From CAZMRW01 sp964568805 (GTDB taxonomy: Bacteria > Pseudomonadota > Gammaproteobacteria > Methylococcales > Methylomonadaceae), in assembly GCA_964568805.1 (NCBI GenBank), contig CAZMRW010000008.1, forward strand, positions 17,144 to 81,143: DNA of 64,000 nt. The letters are read 5' to 3'. A model generated the notes under the pieces. It had not been told where the DNA came from. It did no database searches and was given only the letters and a program-made list of their open reading frames with translations. Shown here piece after piece: positions 17,534-26,549 of this stretch. Every line of letters begins with the position of its first letter. Positions within the stretch are counted from its first letter, which is position 1. The translations under genes and the position numbers were made by a program.

Positions 17534-18067
17534 TTACTGCTGCTGTATCAACTTCAGCGTTCTTTCCGGAAGATTACCGGTTGCGGCGCCTTCCAGATGC
17601 AGTCGGGCATCTTCATGCACTGCGGTCATAAATTGGATCAACTGCATCTCGTGCTGCATTTTTTGTTCGAAATCTTCGGCTTCCCACATTTGATGCAAGA
17701 GGTGTTTGGCGTGATGATGGATGGTAAAAGCCACGGACTCCGGCAAATGAGTGTAGCTGTTCCGGATCGACTGCTTGAGTTTATCGAGCGAAGCCAGATA
17801 TTGTTTGTAGTCCTTGATATCCTGTTTGCATCGGGTCCTGAACATCGATAACTCTGCGGCGTTTTTGGTTTTAAGCAAGATGATTTCGTGTTCCAGCCGC
17901 AAACTTTTCTTTTTTAATTCCGCTTCCAGCGCTTTTTCCGCCAGCACCTGACGCTGTTTGAGTTCGATCTGCTGATGCTGGTTGTTTCGCCGCCATTCCA
18001 GGTTTTTATCTTTAACCGAATGGAAAAGATTAACCAGATCGAATAACCGTTCTTTAAGATCGCTCAT
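17534..18067 (-). CDS. unknown coiled-coil protein
   Basis: I do not recognise this 177-residue protein. It is soluble, highly charged and strongly helical from about residue 15 to 110 (stretches rich in K, E, L and Q, such as LKQRQVLAEKALEAELKKK), with a His-rich patch FTIHHHAKHLLHQMWE. It overlaps the upstream membrane protein gene by 4 bp (ATGA), so the two are co-translated and probably interact. It has no signal peptide. Confidence 0.7.
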   Translation of the reverse strand: MSDLKERLFDLVNLFHSVKDKNLEWRRNNQHQQIELKQRQVLAEKALEAELKKKSLRLEHEIILLKTKNAAELSMFRTRCKQDIKDYKQYLASLDKLKQSIRNSYTHLPESVAFTIHHHAKHLLHQMWEAEDFEQKMQHEMQLIQFMTAVHEDARLHLEGAATGNLPERTLKLIQQQ

Positions 18068-18594
18068 GTTCGAGCCATATCGACTATTTTTTGCTGCAAC
18101 TTTAGCAAGGCCTCACTATCCTCGCTGACGCGACAGCGGGCATGTTCCTGTTGCAATTGTTTGAACGATGCGGGCGGCAGGTTTGTTTTTCGGGCGATCA
18201 ATTCCCTTTGTATGGCGTTGGACAACAAGCGGATGTGTTGACGATCATTGACCTTTGCCAGCTGCTTTTTTTGCTGCGCATGAAAATAGTTGATATGCAG
18301 TTTTCTGAAATAAAACAGCCGGTCGATCCGGTTCTGCTTGACTTGAATAAACAACATTTTGCGTCGAATACGTTGCTTGGAAGAAACGTATTGGCGGACA
18401 GAATGGATGACTATTTTTGCCATCCGCAGTAAGCCGGCGAAGCACAGCAACGCCAATGCGCTTAACAGCATGACCGATCCTAATGTGAACAGGGCCTCCG
18501 GCAGAGCCGGCAGAGCTAACCAGACCAAAATTTTTGCCGTTACTAACAGTGTTAAGGCGGCAATAAAAAGAAAAGGAACAATAACTTTAATCAC
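18064..18594 (-). CDS. unknown membrane-anchored coiled-coil protein
   Basis: This 176-residue protein has two N-terminal membrane segments (about 5-28 and 34-58), then a long basic cytoplasmic helix region (RQYVSSKQRIRRK and so on). It is not recognised as a named family. It precedes and overlaps the soluble coiled-coil gene by 4 bp, forming a two-gene unit between ada and lhr. The pair resembles a membrane anchor plus partner, but no function can be assigned. Confidence 0.7.
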   Translation of the reverse strand: MIKVIVPFLFIAALTLLVTAKILVWLALPALPEALFTLGSVMLLSALALLCFAGLLRMAKIVIHSVRQYVSSKQRIRRKMLFIQVKQNRIDRLFYFRKLHINYFHAQQKKQLAKVNDRQHIRLLSNAIQRELIARKTNLPPASFKQLQQEHARCRVSEDSEALLKLQQKIVDMART

Positions 18595-18772
18595 GATGGA
18601 ACAGGAATGTCAGAGTCCTCTTATTAAAACATAAATAATAGGATCCAGCCTAATAGATGTCATCGATGTATATCGCCATCCAGGGCGCCCATCATGTGAG
18701 AAAAAGCGTTTGCAGGCATCATTTTCAAGCATTCGGTAAGTAGTTGTTTTTAAAGTAAAGAAAATACTTTCT

Positions 18773-21700
18773 CTATTTACTCATCAGTGTCCATTTAAGT
18801 TTCCATTGATGTTCTGCATCTATGTCCTGGAGATAATGTGCCTTGCTGCGTGAACCGTAGGCCGCCGGTGTGCCGTCCCGGTACACGAGGCGCTGGCTGG
18901 CAATTGAAGCGACCCTGTCGCCGGGGGTGATGATGCCGGTTAAATTCAACGGGTCGGCGCAGTTGATAACGGACAGTTCGCCGGTTTTCGGTTGTTTGCG
19001 GATATTCCGCAGGGCGTTAAGGGCCTCGGGCAAGGCGAATTGTTCGCCGGCAAAACCCTGTACGAAGCGGCCTCCGCGTAATTCGCCGCGCGCTTCCAGA
19101 CGCCGGTAAACATACAGCAGTTCGCGCCAGGACGGGATGCCTTCTTCATTATCGAGGATTTTGCGGAATACCACACCATATCGCAAGAGCAGCGTTCGTG
19201 CGATATGTTCAACCGTCTGGCTGGATGAGTCAGGGGAAGCCCGCTGAGGCCGCAGCAATGACCAGCGCCCGGCTGCGGCGAGAGGATCATGGACGGGATA
19301 ACGCCTGCTGCGCCGATGCAGAATTTTTTGCGGCGTCACCAGCGTGCGCAGCCCTTGATAACTGTCGGAAGTAATCAGGCCGGAAGCGGCCAATTCACCC
19401 AAGGCTTCTTCAAGCTGCGTTTTCAGCAGCCCGGTTTCATTGATCAGTTCCTGAAAAAAACTGGCGCCCCATTGTTTTAATGCGGCATAGACTTTTTGTG
19501 CATTTCCGGACAGATCGGGATTCTCTTTATCCGGCAGCGGCGAGAATTCGCGCCAATAGCCGAGATTGACCCGCTCGATCAGGGCGATCGATGTGGTTTT
19601 CCCCGCCGATCTGGGGTTAGTACCGGCAGGCTGCTTCAATCTTAACCAGATGAATTTGCCTGAGTTGCACAGTTGATCCAGTTCCGAGGCAAAATAAGGT
19701 TTTATTCGGCGCGGCAATACGTCCGATTCCCAGCAGACGGCAGGTAACTGGCAACCTTCCAGTTGCCGCAATGTCTTTGCCAATGCGGCTTCTCCAGCCA
19801 GCGGATCGTGCAGGCCATGCCAGCGGAATAAAAAGCGCATGAAATCCGACGGCGCGACCGGTTCGATTTCGCTGCGCAATTGTTTCAATGTGTAGCGATG
19901 GATGCGCGCCAAAAGACCCCGTTCGCACCATTCCGTCACCGGACAGCCCGGCGTGAATTGCCCTTGAAGGACGATGCCTTGCTGCTCCAAAGCCAACAGA
20001 GCCTGTTCGATTGGCGGTGCGGAAAGTCCCAAAGGTTCTGCTAGCTGCATGGCCGTGACAGGCCCGAGCCCTTCCATCCGGCTGTGTATCAGTTCACGTA
20101 AACTGCTTTCCGGTGTTATATCGCCTGCCTCTATAACCGGCGATACGGCGGGCGACAGGTTCGCGTCCGGAAACAAGGCCAGTAACTCGTGCAAGCGTTC
20201 GGCCGCGACCCACAGGTGTTGTCCGTTGGTTAAGATTAACTCGGTTGCCCTTTGGCACGCAACCAATTGCTCGAAGAGGGCTGACCAGCTCTGGGCGCCA
20301 TGATGCGGTTGACCGGACAGAGGACCGCGTTCGCCCTCCTGTTGGGTCAGGAAACCAAGTATCACCAGGGCATCATGCAATTCATCTTCATTTCTGGCAT
20401 CCGGCCAGGCCTCATGGCGCACACGTTCGATAGCCTCAGGATTCAGCCGGCCGATTTCCGCTGCTTCTTTTGGGCTGCCGAAACGCCGTTGCTGTATCGC
20501 CAGTGTACGCCGCTCTTCGGCCGGGGCGTCGTCGAGAAAGGCATAGGGTCTGGCGTTGATGATTTCCAGCGCCATGGGTGACGGCGTCGTCAGTTCGCGG
20601 GGGATGATCCTGATCGTACCGTTTTCGATGCCTCTCAGTAATTGCTGCAGGCCGTCGATATCCATCAGTTCATGCAGGCAATCCCAGATGGTTTGATTAA
20701 CCAGCGGATGGCCTGGCACTTCCCGGTCGCCGGCGATATTTTCAAAACAGGCCAGCTGGTCGGGGAAAATGACGGAAATCAGATCTTCGGCATCATTACG
20801 CTGAAAGGGTGCAGGCACTTTTTTACCGGCCCGGTTGCGCGGGATTGCCAGCGCCGTATTGGCAACCCAGCGCCAGCGCGTCGGAAACATCGGCGCCGCC
20901 AGCAACGCCTGTACCAGAATATCTTTAACCGTATCGGATTTAAGATAACCCGCCGGTTCGATTAACGGAAAGCTGTGCGTCGGCCCCAGCGATAGAACGA
21001 TATTGTCTTCGCTGGCGGCCGCCTGGAGTTCGAAATTGAAACGGCGGCAAAAGCGCTTGCGTAGCGACAGGCCCCAGGCCCGGTTGATTCGGGAGCCGTA
21101 AGGCGAATGGATAACAAAGTGCATATCGCCGGTTTCATCAAAAAATCGCTCGAAGACGATGGTGTGCAGTGTCGGCAATACCGTCAGCGCGGCTTTTGCG
21201 GTCGACAGATAGGTCTGCAATTGTTCGGCCGCCGCGGCGGGCAGAGCCAGTTCGTTAAAAATAAAGTGGCGGGCGGCTTCGGTGCCCTGTTCCAGCAATC
21301 CGTCGATTTTTTCCGATAAGTCCGAGACCGCTTCTGACAGTTCGATAGTGCGTCCGGGCGCTTCACCGAACCAGAACGGGATATTGGGAGGCTGGCCGTG
21401 GGCATCCTCGACAAACACCTTGCCCTGTTCGATTTTGAGCATCCGGTAGGAATTATTGCCGAGTTGAAAGATATCGCCCGGCAGACTTTCGAAAGCGAAA
21501 TCTTCGTTCAGGTTTCCGACAAACAGGCCTTCCGGCTGCAAAATGACATCGTAGTCGAACTGGTCCGGTATCGCCCCGCCGTTCAGCAGCGCCGTCAGAC
21601 GAGCGCCTTTCCGGCTACGGAGCATGCCGTGGACGGCATCGCGATGGATATACGCGCCCCGGCGTCCGCGCCGGGTGTGGTAGCCGTCGCTGAGCATTTT

Positions 21701-23053
21701 TACGACATCGGAAAATTGTTGCTCGGTTAACGACCGGTAGGGCCAGGCGACCGTAAACGCTTGATAGAGTTCCTGCTCGCGCCATTCCCGGCAGGCGACT
21801 TCGGCGACGATCTGTTGCGCCAATACATCCAGGGGATGTTCCGGTATCTGGATTTTATCCAGTTTATCCTCGGCAATGGCTGCCAGCAGGGCCGTGCATT
21901 CGAGTAAATCGTCACGCGATAGCGGAAACATCCGGCCTTTGGGCGTGGCATTGAGTTTATGGCCGGAGCGGCCCACCCGCTGCAGAAAGACGGAGATACC
22001 GTGAGGCGAACCCAACTGGCAGACCAGATCGATATCGCCGATATCGATACCCAGTTCCAGGGAAGCGGTGGCGACCAATGCTTTCAGTTGTCCCTGTTTT
22101 AATCGTTGTTCGGCGGATAGCCGATGTTCCTTGGCCAGGCTGCCGTGATGGGCGGTCACTGCCGTTTCGCCCAGTCGTTCGGCCAGGGCGGCGGCGGCCC
22201 GTTCCGCCAGGCGCCGGGTGTTGACGAAAATCAGCGTGGTGTGATGTTCCAGTATCAGCTGTTCCAGGCGATCGTATATTTCAGTCCAGACTTCACCGGC
22301 CATGACCGCTTCCAGCGGCGAGCCGGTGACTTCAATACGTAAATCGCGCCTTCTGACATGGCCGGTATCGATGATCGTACAGGGAATGTTGCGATTGCCG
22401 TTCAAGTAATGGGCGATGGCATTCAGCGGTTTTTGCGTCGCCGACAGGCCTATGCGCACGGGAGGCCGTTCGGTCAGCCGGGTGAGCCGTTCCAGCGACA
22501 GCATCAAATGAGCGCCCCGTTTGTTACCGGCCAGCGCATGAATTTCATCGATGATCACGGTGCTGACGGGTTTTAGCATCTCCCGTCCGGATTCCGAGGT
22601 CAGCAGGATATACAACGATTCGGGCGTTGTGACCAGAATGTGCGGATGAAAACGTTTCATCGCCGTGCGTTCGGCCTGAGTGGTATCGCCGGTCCGGGTC
22701 TGTGCGCGTATGGCGATACCGGGCAGGGAGGATTCCAGCAGGGCCATGCCAATTCCGTTCAAGGGCAGTTCCAGATTTTTATGGATATCGTTGGATAGCG
22801 CTTTTAACGGTGAAACATACAGAATACAGGTTTCATCGGGCAAGGAGGATTCCAGACCTCTTTTGACCAATTGATCGATAACCGCCAGAAATGCAGCGAG
22901 CGTTTTTCCAGAGCCGGTAGGCGCGGCGATCAATGTCGATTGCCCTGCCTGGATCGCCGGCCAGGCTAGGCGCTGAACGTCCGAAGGAGCCTTGAATTGA
23001 CCGATAAACCAATCGGCAACAACCGGGTGAAATGAATTTAACGCTTGAATCAT
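18773..23053 (-). CDS. lhr: large ATP-dependent helicase Lhr
   Basis: A superfamily 2 helicase of 1426 residues. The helicase core has Walker A APTGSGKT (residues 44-51), DEIH near residue 170, SAT and the late QRVGRSGH. This is followed by the winged-helix and DUF4145-like/Lhr C-terminal parts found in the long bacterial form. Lhr translocates 3' to 5' on DNA and is linked to DNA repair. The length fits the full-size bacterial Lhr rather than Lhr-Core. It is a single gene; 170 bp follow with no strong terminator. Confidence 0.93.
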   Translation of the reverse strand: MIQALNSFHPVVADWFIGQFKAPSDVQRLAWPAIQAGQSTLIAAPTGSGKTLAAFLAVIDQLVKRGLESSLPDETCILYVSPLKALSNDIHKNLELPLNGIGMALLESSLPGIAIRAQTRTGDTTQAERTAMKRFHPHILVTTPESLYILLTSESGREMLKPVSTVIIDEIHALAGNKRGAHLMLSLERLTRLTERPPVRIGLSATQKPLNAIAHYLNGNRNIPCTIIDTGHVRRRDLRIEVTGSPLEAVMAGEVWTEIYDRLEQLILEHHTTLIFVNTRRLAERAAAALAERLGETAVTAHHGSLAKEHRLSAEQRLKQGQLKALVATASLELGIDIGDIDLVCQLGSPHGISVFLQRVGRSGHKLNATPKGRMFPLSRDDLLECTALLAAIAEDKLDKIQIPEHPLDVLAQQIVAEVACREWREQELYQAFTVAWPYRSLTEQQFSDVVKMLSDGYHTRRGRRGAYIHRDAVHGMLRSRKGARLTALLNGGAIPDQFDYDVILQPEGLFVGNLNEDFAFESLPGDIFQLGNNSYRMLKIEQGKVFVEDAHGQPPNIPFWFGEAPGRTIELSEAVSDLSEKIDGLLEQGTEAARHFIFNELALPAAAAEQLQTYLSTAKAALTVLPTLHTIVFERFFDETGDMHFVIHSPYGSRINRAWGLSLRKRFCRRFNFELQAAASEDNIVLSLGPTHSFPLIEPAGYLKSDTVKDILVQALLAAPMFPTRWRWVANTALAIPRNRAGKKVPAPFQRNDAEDLISVIFPDQLACFENIAGDREVPGHPLVNQTIWDCLHELMDIDGLQQLLRGIENGTIRIIPRELTTPSPMALEIINARPYAFLDDAPAEERRTLAIQQRRFGSPKEAAEIGRLNPEAIERVRHEAWPDARNEDELHDALVILGFLTQQEGERGPLSGQPHHGAQSWSALFEQLVACQRATELILTNGQHLWVAAERLHELLALFPDANLSPAVSPVIEAGDITPESSLRELIHSRMEGLGPVTAMQLAEPLGLSAPPIEQALLALEQQGIVLQGQFTPGCPVTEWCERGLLARIHRYTLKQLRSEIEPVAPSDFMRFLFRWHGLHDPLAGEAALAKTLRQLEGCQLPAVCWESDVLPRRIKPYFASELDQLCNSGKFIWLRLKQPAGTNPRSAGKTTSIALIERVNLGYWREFSPLPDKENPDLSGNAQKVYAALKQWGASFFQELINETGLLKTQLEEALGELAASGLITSDSYQGLRTLVTPQKILHRRSRRYPVHDPLAAAGRWSLLRPQRASPDSSSQTVEHIARTLLLRYGVVFRKILDNEEGIPSWRELLYVYRRLEARGELRGGRFVQGFAGEQFALPEALNALRNIRKQPKTGELSVINCADPLNLTGIITPGDRVASIASQRLVYRDGTPAAYGSRSKAHYLQDIDAEHQWKLKWTLMSK

Positions 23054-23243
23054 TGAGTCGTTGATTTAAACCAGTGTGTTTGAACCTTAAAATCCGGCGT
23101 TCCTCTATAAGCAAAAGAGAAAACGAGAGCGCCGAATTTTGATATACAGTGAGTCTCTTATGCTAACTTAATTATCCCGATTTTCAGGCAATTAGTTATG
23201 ATATGCTGTAACTCCTGAATAGCGGTCATTTTATTAAACCCTT

Positions 23244-25220
23244 ATGATGATAGCCATGGATCAGATCAAAGATATCCCTGCCGCCAAGATTATTATCGTC
23301 GAATCAGATCGCACTGATGACGCCATGGTCAGTCGTTCGCATATTAAATATATCAATGTTTCCGCCGCCAAATTCTTGGGCTATGGCGTGCACGAGCTAT
23401 TGGATAAAAACCTTGATATTATTTATCCGGACGGAAATCAAAGGGAATCATGGCAAACCGCTATCGCCAAGTTGACCGCCACAGGGACGGCCAATAGTTT
23501 TTCAGGACAAATTGTTAATAAGGACAACACCGTCATCCCGGTATTCATATCGCTGATGGCTTTACGCGGACAAAATCGTTACTCGGGCAACATCCTGGTT
23601 TTACTTCAGGAGATTAGCAGGCCTGCGAAACATGATGTCGAACCGCTTATCTCGGAAAAGGACAGCCCTGATAGCGCCTATCAGTGCCGGGAAGTCGAGT
23701 CCGCACTGGTCGAAAGTGAGGAGCGTTTCCGGCAAATGGCGGATATGGCCGGGGAATGGTTATGGGAACAAGATCCCGACGGTTATTATATTTATAGCAG
23801 CACGGCAGTTAAGCAGATTTTAGGCTTCTCTCCAAATGAAGTCATCGGCAAACACTATACCGAGTTTTTAACCGTTCAGGATAAAAAAGCTCAGCAGACC
23901 TATGCAGCAATCCACCTACCCTTTTATGGTCTGACCAATCATTATCAACATAAGGACGGGCACCAGGTCATCACCGAATCGACCGGCTTGCCGATTATTG
24001 ACGCGGCCGGGAAATTGCTAAAATGGCGAGGCGTCGACCGGGATATTACCGCAAGAAAACAATTTCAGGATGCGCTGATTGAAAGTGAAAAACGCATCCG
24101 GATGATCATAGAAAGTTCTTTAAGCGCCATCGTGATCATGGATTCTTATGGCATGATTACCGACTGGAATTCTCAGGCGGAAAAAATATTCGGATGGTCA
24201 CGGAGTGAAGCGGTCGGTCAACCGCTTGCCCAGTTAATTATTCCGCAACGGTTCCGCGATGCCCATCGCCGGGGGCTGCAGCGCTTTCTGAATACGGGGG
24301 AGGGGCCGCTTTTGAATCGGCTGATCGAGCAGTTCGCCATGCGCCGGGATCAAACGGAGTTTCCCGTCGAACTCAGCATCTCGACGATGAAAGAAGGCAA
24401 TGCCTATAGTTTCAGCGCTTTTATTCACGATATCAGTTCCAGAAAAGCGGCGGAACGGGAAATTCGGCAAGGTCAGATCAAATTGGCAATAGCCAGAAAT
24501 GAAATCAACATTGCCCGCCAGATACAGGCCTCCTTGTCTCCTTCGGTGCCGATAGAAACCGAACATTTTGAAGTGACCGGGTTTTGTTTGCCCGCTGATC
24601 AGGTTGGCGGCGACTATTTTGATTATTTTTATCGTAAGGATCAATGTTTGGAAATGATTATTGCCGATGTGTCGGGGCATTCCATCGGTCCTGCCTTGTT
24701 TATGGTGGAAACGCGCAGTGCCATCAGGGCGCAGGCCAGCGGGCATGAAACGCCGGCGGAAAAAATGACCTTGCTGAATCAATTTCTTTTTGAAGATTTG
24801 AATAAATCTGATTTTTTCATCACGCTGTTTTATTTGCAATACGACAGCAGCAATCGGCAATTATGTTTTGCCAATGCCGGGCATCCTCCGCCGTTGTTAT
24901 TTCAACCCGCTAAAAATGCCTGCACTAAACTCGATGCGGACGGGTTGATACTGGGTGTCGATAAGGATGTCAGATTTGAAGAGATAACAACGACATTGGC
25001 CAGCGGAGATGTTGTTTTTCTTTATACCGACGGCTTAACCGAAGCAGAAAATGACCAAGGGGAATTTTTTGGCATTGATCGGGTCATCGACATTTTCAGC
25101 AGGTACTCCGGTAATTACCCCAGAGAAATTATTGATAAGATGTTGATTGAACTGCAACAGTTTTGCCGAAGCGAAAAATATAATGACGACATTACCCTGA
25201 TGGTCTTTAAATGCCGATAA
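23244..25220 (+). CDS. multi-PAS protein with SpoIIE-type PP2C phosphatase domain
   Basis: Probably an environmental sensor that dephosphorylates an anti-sigma antagonist or similar target. Three PAS regions can be traced: residues about 25-125, 150-275 (WLWEQDPDGYYIYSS) and 285-405 (SLSAIVIMDSYGMITDWNSQAEKIFGWS). The SpoIIE phosphatase follows from about 440 to 658, with its metal aspartates in DQVGGDYFDYF, IADVSGHSIGPALFM and YTDGLTEAEN. No anti-sigma kinase or STAS antagonist gene is next to it. The start at 23244 has further in-frame ATG codons, so the exact N-terminus is uncertain. Confidence 0.88.
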   Translation: MMIAMDQIKDIPAAKIIIVESDRTDDAMVSRSHIKYINVSAAKFLGYGVHELLDKNLDIIYPDGNQRESWQTAIAKLTATGTANSFSGQIVNKDNTVIPVFISLMALRGQNRYSGNILVLLQEISRPAKHDVEPLISEKDSPDSAYQCREVESALVESEERFRQMADMAGEWLWEQDPDGYYIYSSTAVKQILGFSPNEVIGKHYTEFLTVQDKKAQQTYAAIHLPFYGLTNHYQHKDGHQVITESTGLPIIDAAGKLLKWRGVDRDITARKQFQDALIESEKRIRMIIESSLSAIVIMDSYGMITDWNSQAEKIFGWSRSEAVGQPLAQLIIPQRFRDAHRRGLQRFLNTGEGPLLNRLIEQFAMRRDQTEFPVELSISTMKEGNAYSFSAFIHDISSRKAAEREIRQGQIKLAIARNEINIARQIQASLSPSVPIETEHFEVTGFCLPADQVGGDYFDYFYRKDQCLEMIIADVSGHSIGPALFMVETRSAIRAQASGHETPAEKMTLLNQFLFEDLNKSDFFITLFYLQYDSSNRQLCFANAGHPPPLLFQPAKNACTKLDADGLILGVDKDVRFEEITTTLASGDVVFLYTDGLTEAENDQGEFFGIDRVIDIFSRYSGNYPREIIDKMLIELQQFCRSEKYNDDITLMVFKCR

Positions 25221-25394
25221 GGATTTTGTATTTCTTGCACAATAACGGATCGTACCGCCATTTAGTGATGCAGGCGATAACTAAGCATTTCACAGATAGT
25301 TACAACTCAAGATTTAAGCCATATCAAGTAAAGACAATGTAATTCATTGATAATGAATGTATTAGTTAATGCTTGAAAATCGAAATTATAAAAT

Positions 25395-25410
25395 TGGTAC
25401 AGAATTTGCT
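25395..25410 (+). promoter_or_regulatory. candidate sigma-54 promoter (-24/-12)
   Basis: TGGTACAGAATTTGCT matches the TGGCAC-N5-TTGCW consensus with one mismatch and has the exact GG-N10-GC spacing. Transcription would begin near 25422, about 120 nt before the hydroxylase start. No NifA site (TGT-N10-ACA) was noticed nearby, so a different activator would be expected. Confidence 0.5.
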
Positions 25411-25459
25411 TGAATTAATGTAAAGCGTACCCCATCTCTCATAAAATGAAGAGTAATGG

Positions 25460-25500
25460 CCGTCATCATGTTGTCATAAACTTAATTTAAGCTGTCATTG
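25460..25500 (+). promoter_or_regulatory. candidate PhoB box region
   Basis: Two TGTCAT-like units stand 11 bp apart (CCGTCATCATG then TTGTCATAAAC), with another CTGTCATT at 25492-25499. The PhoB consensus is CTGTCAT repeated every 11 bp. The third copy is out of register, so this is a suggestive match rather than a clear one. Confidence 0.35.
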
Positions 25501-25541
25501 ATACAATAGCTTTTCCATCAGTATGATCGGAGGATAAGTCA

Positions 25542-26531
25542 ATGTTAACCCTATTTACATCCATAACTGAATTTATAGATACCCGTTTTTCCTGGCAGGC
25601 CCTCCTGACCGGAGAAATGGCGACCATTTTAATGGTATTGGTATTCGCGATTTTATCAAACCTCGAGCTAGATTCGCCTAAACTGGATCAGCCCCGTGAT
25701 CGATTGACAAAATCCTATCAAACCAATTTGGGCATGTTCGTTTTCAACAATATACTGGTCTCGATTTTGTCGATTTCATCGTTATTGATTCTGATCGACA
25801 GGTATTCCGGGACAGGTCTCTTGAGCACCCTATCCAGCCCTGTATTGAAGGCGGTCCTGTCGTTTTTGCTGCTCGATTTATTCCTTTATCTCTGGCATAA
25901 AGCCTGTCACAGTTTTGACGGTCTCTGGATGTTTCATAAAGTCCACCATAACGATCCTTACATTAATGTTTCGACCGCTTTCCGGATTCATCTGGTGGAA
26001 CTGATCATCACCGGCATCCTGAAAGCAATTTATGTGGTCTCGCTTGGCATCGATAAAAAGGCCCTGCTTGTCTATGAAACAGTATACCCATTTTTTGTCA
26101 TGTTCCATCATGCCAATACTTCATTCCGGGGTGAGTCTTTATTGGGGCATCTGGTGGTTACGCCCTATTTGCACCGCTTGCATCACTCGAAAGATCGCAA
26201 GGAGCACGACAGCAACTACGGCGCTATTTTTTCATTATGGGATCGCCTGTTGGGCACGTTGAAAAAAGCGGAACCGGCAGAAATCGGCATCAAAGGGGAT
26301 TCGCCGCAAACTCTTTTGGGCCTGATTAAATTCGGATTCACAGTGCCTGCACCGGTACCTGCCGTCCCTTCACGCGGGATCGGCGTCAATATTAATGCAA
26401 TGATTGCGGAAGCCGCTTATTACAAGGCCGAAAGACGCTCATTTTCTCCAGGATATGAGCTGTATGACTGGCTGGAAGCCAAAAAAGAGATCTGCCGGCA
26501 GGTATACGGTAAAAACTGTGCCAACTTTTAG
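25542..26531 (+). CDS. sterol desaturase / fatty acid hydroxylase family membrane protein
   Basis: An integral membrane di-iron hydroxylase of 329 residues. The histidine boxes are LWHKACHS, MFHKVHHND, MFHHANTS and LHRLHHSKDRKEHDSNYG, all eight-His-type motifs of the family. Four or so membrane segments surround them. Substrates in this family include sterols, fatty acids, carotenoids and the head group of ornithine lipids (OlsE). The methanotroph context would allow a sterol or hopanoid substrate, while the possible PhoB site would favour a phosphate-free lipid; neither is established. A good Shine-Dalgarno (GGAGGA) precedes the ATG. Confidence 0.88.
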   Translation: MLTLFTSITEFIDTRFSWQALLTGEMATILMVLVFAILSNLELDSPKLDQPRDRLTKSYQTNLGMFVFNNILVSILSISSLLILIDRYSGTGLLSTLSSPVLKAVLSFLLLDLFLYLWHKACHSFDGLWMFHKVHHNDPYINVSTAFRIHLVELIITGILKAIYVVSLGIDKKALLVYETVYPFFVMFHHANTSFRGESLLGHLVVTPYLHRLHHSKDRKEHDSNYGAIFSLWDRLLGTLKKAEPAEIGIKGDSPQTLLGLIKFGFTVPAPVPAVPSRGIGVNINAMIAEAAYYKAERRSFSPGYELYDWLEAKKEICRQVYGKNCANF

Positions 26532-26549
26532 TGCTAGTCCGGGGCAGCG

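Larger units (their letters stand above)
25221..25541. other. 320-bp upstream region of the hydroxylase gene
   Basis: AT-rich non-coding stretch between the phosphatase and the hydroxylase gene. I see a sigma-54 type element at 25395-25410 and PhoB-like TGTCAT repeats at 25460-25500, both listed separately. No small gene or terminator is evident. Confidence 0.6.

Noticed and set aside
24234..24860. Long open frame antisense to the PAS-SpoIIE gene (208 codons)
   Set aside because: It mirrors the coding frame, has no ribosome site and encodes a low-complexity basic product; similar shadows occur opposite lhr, rnfC and fumC.
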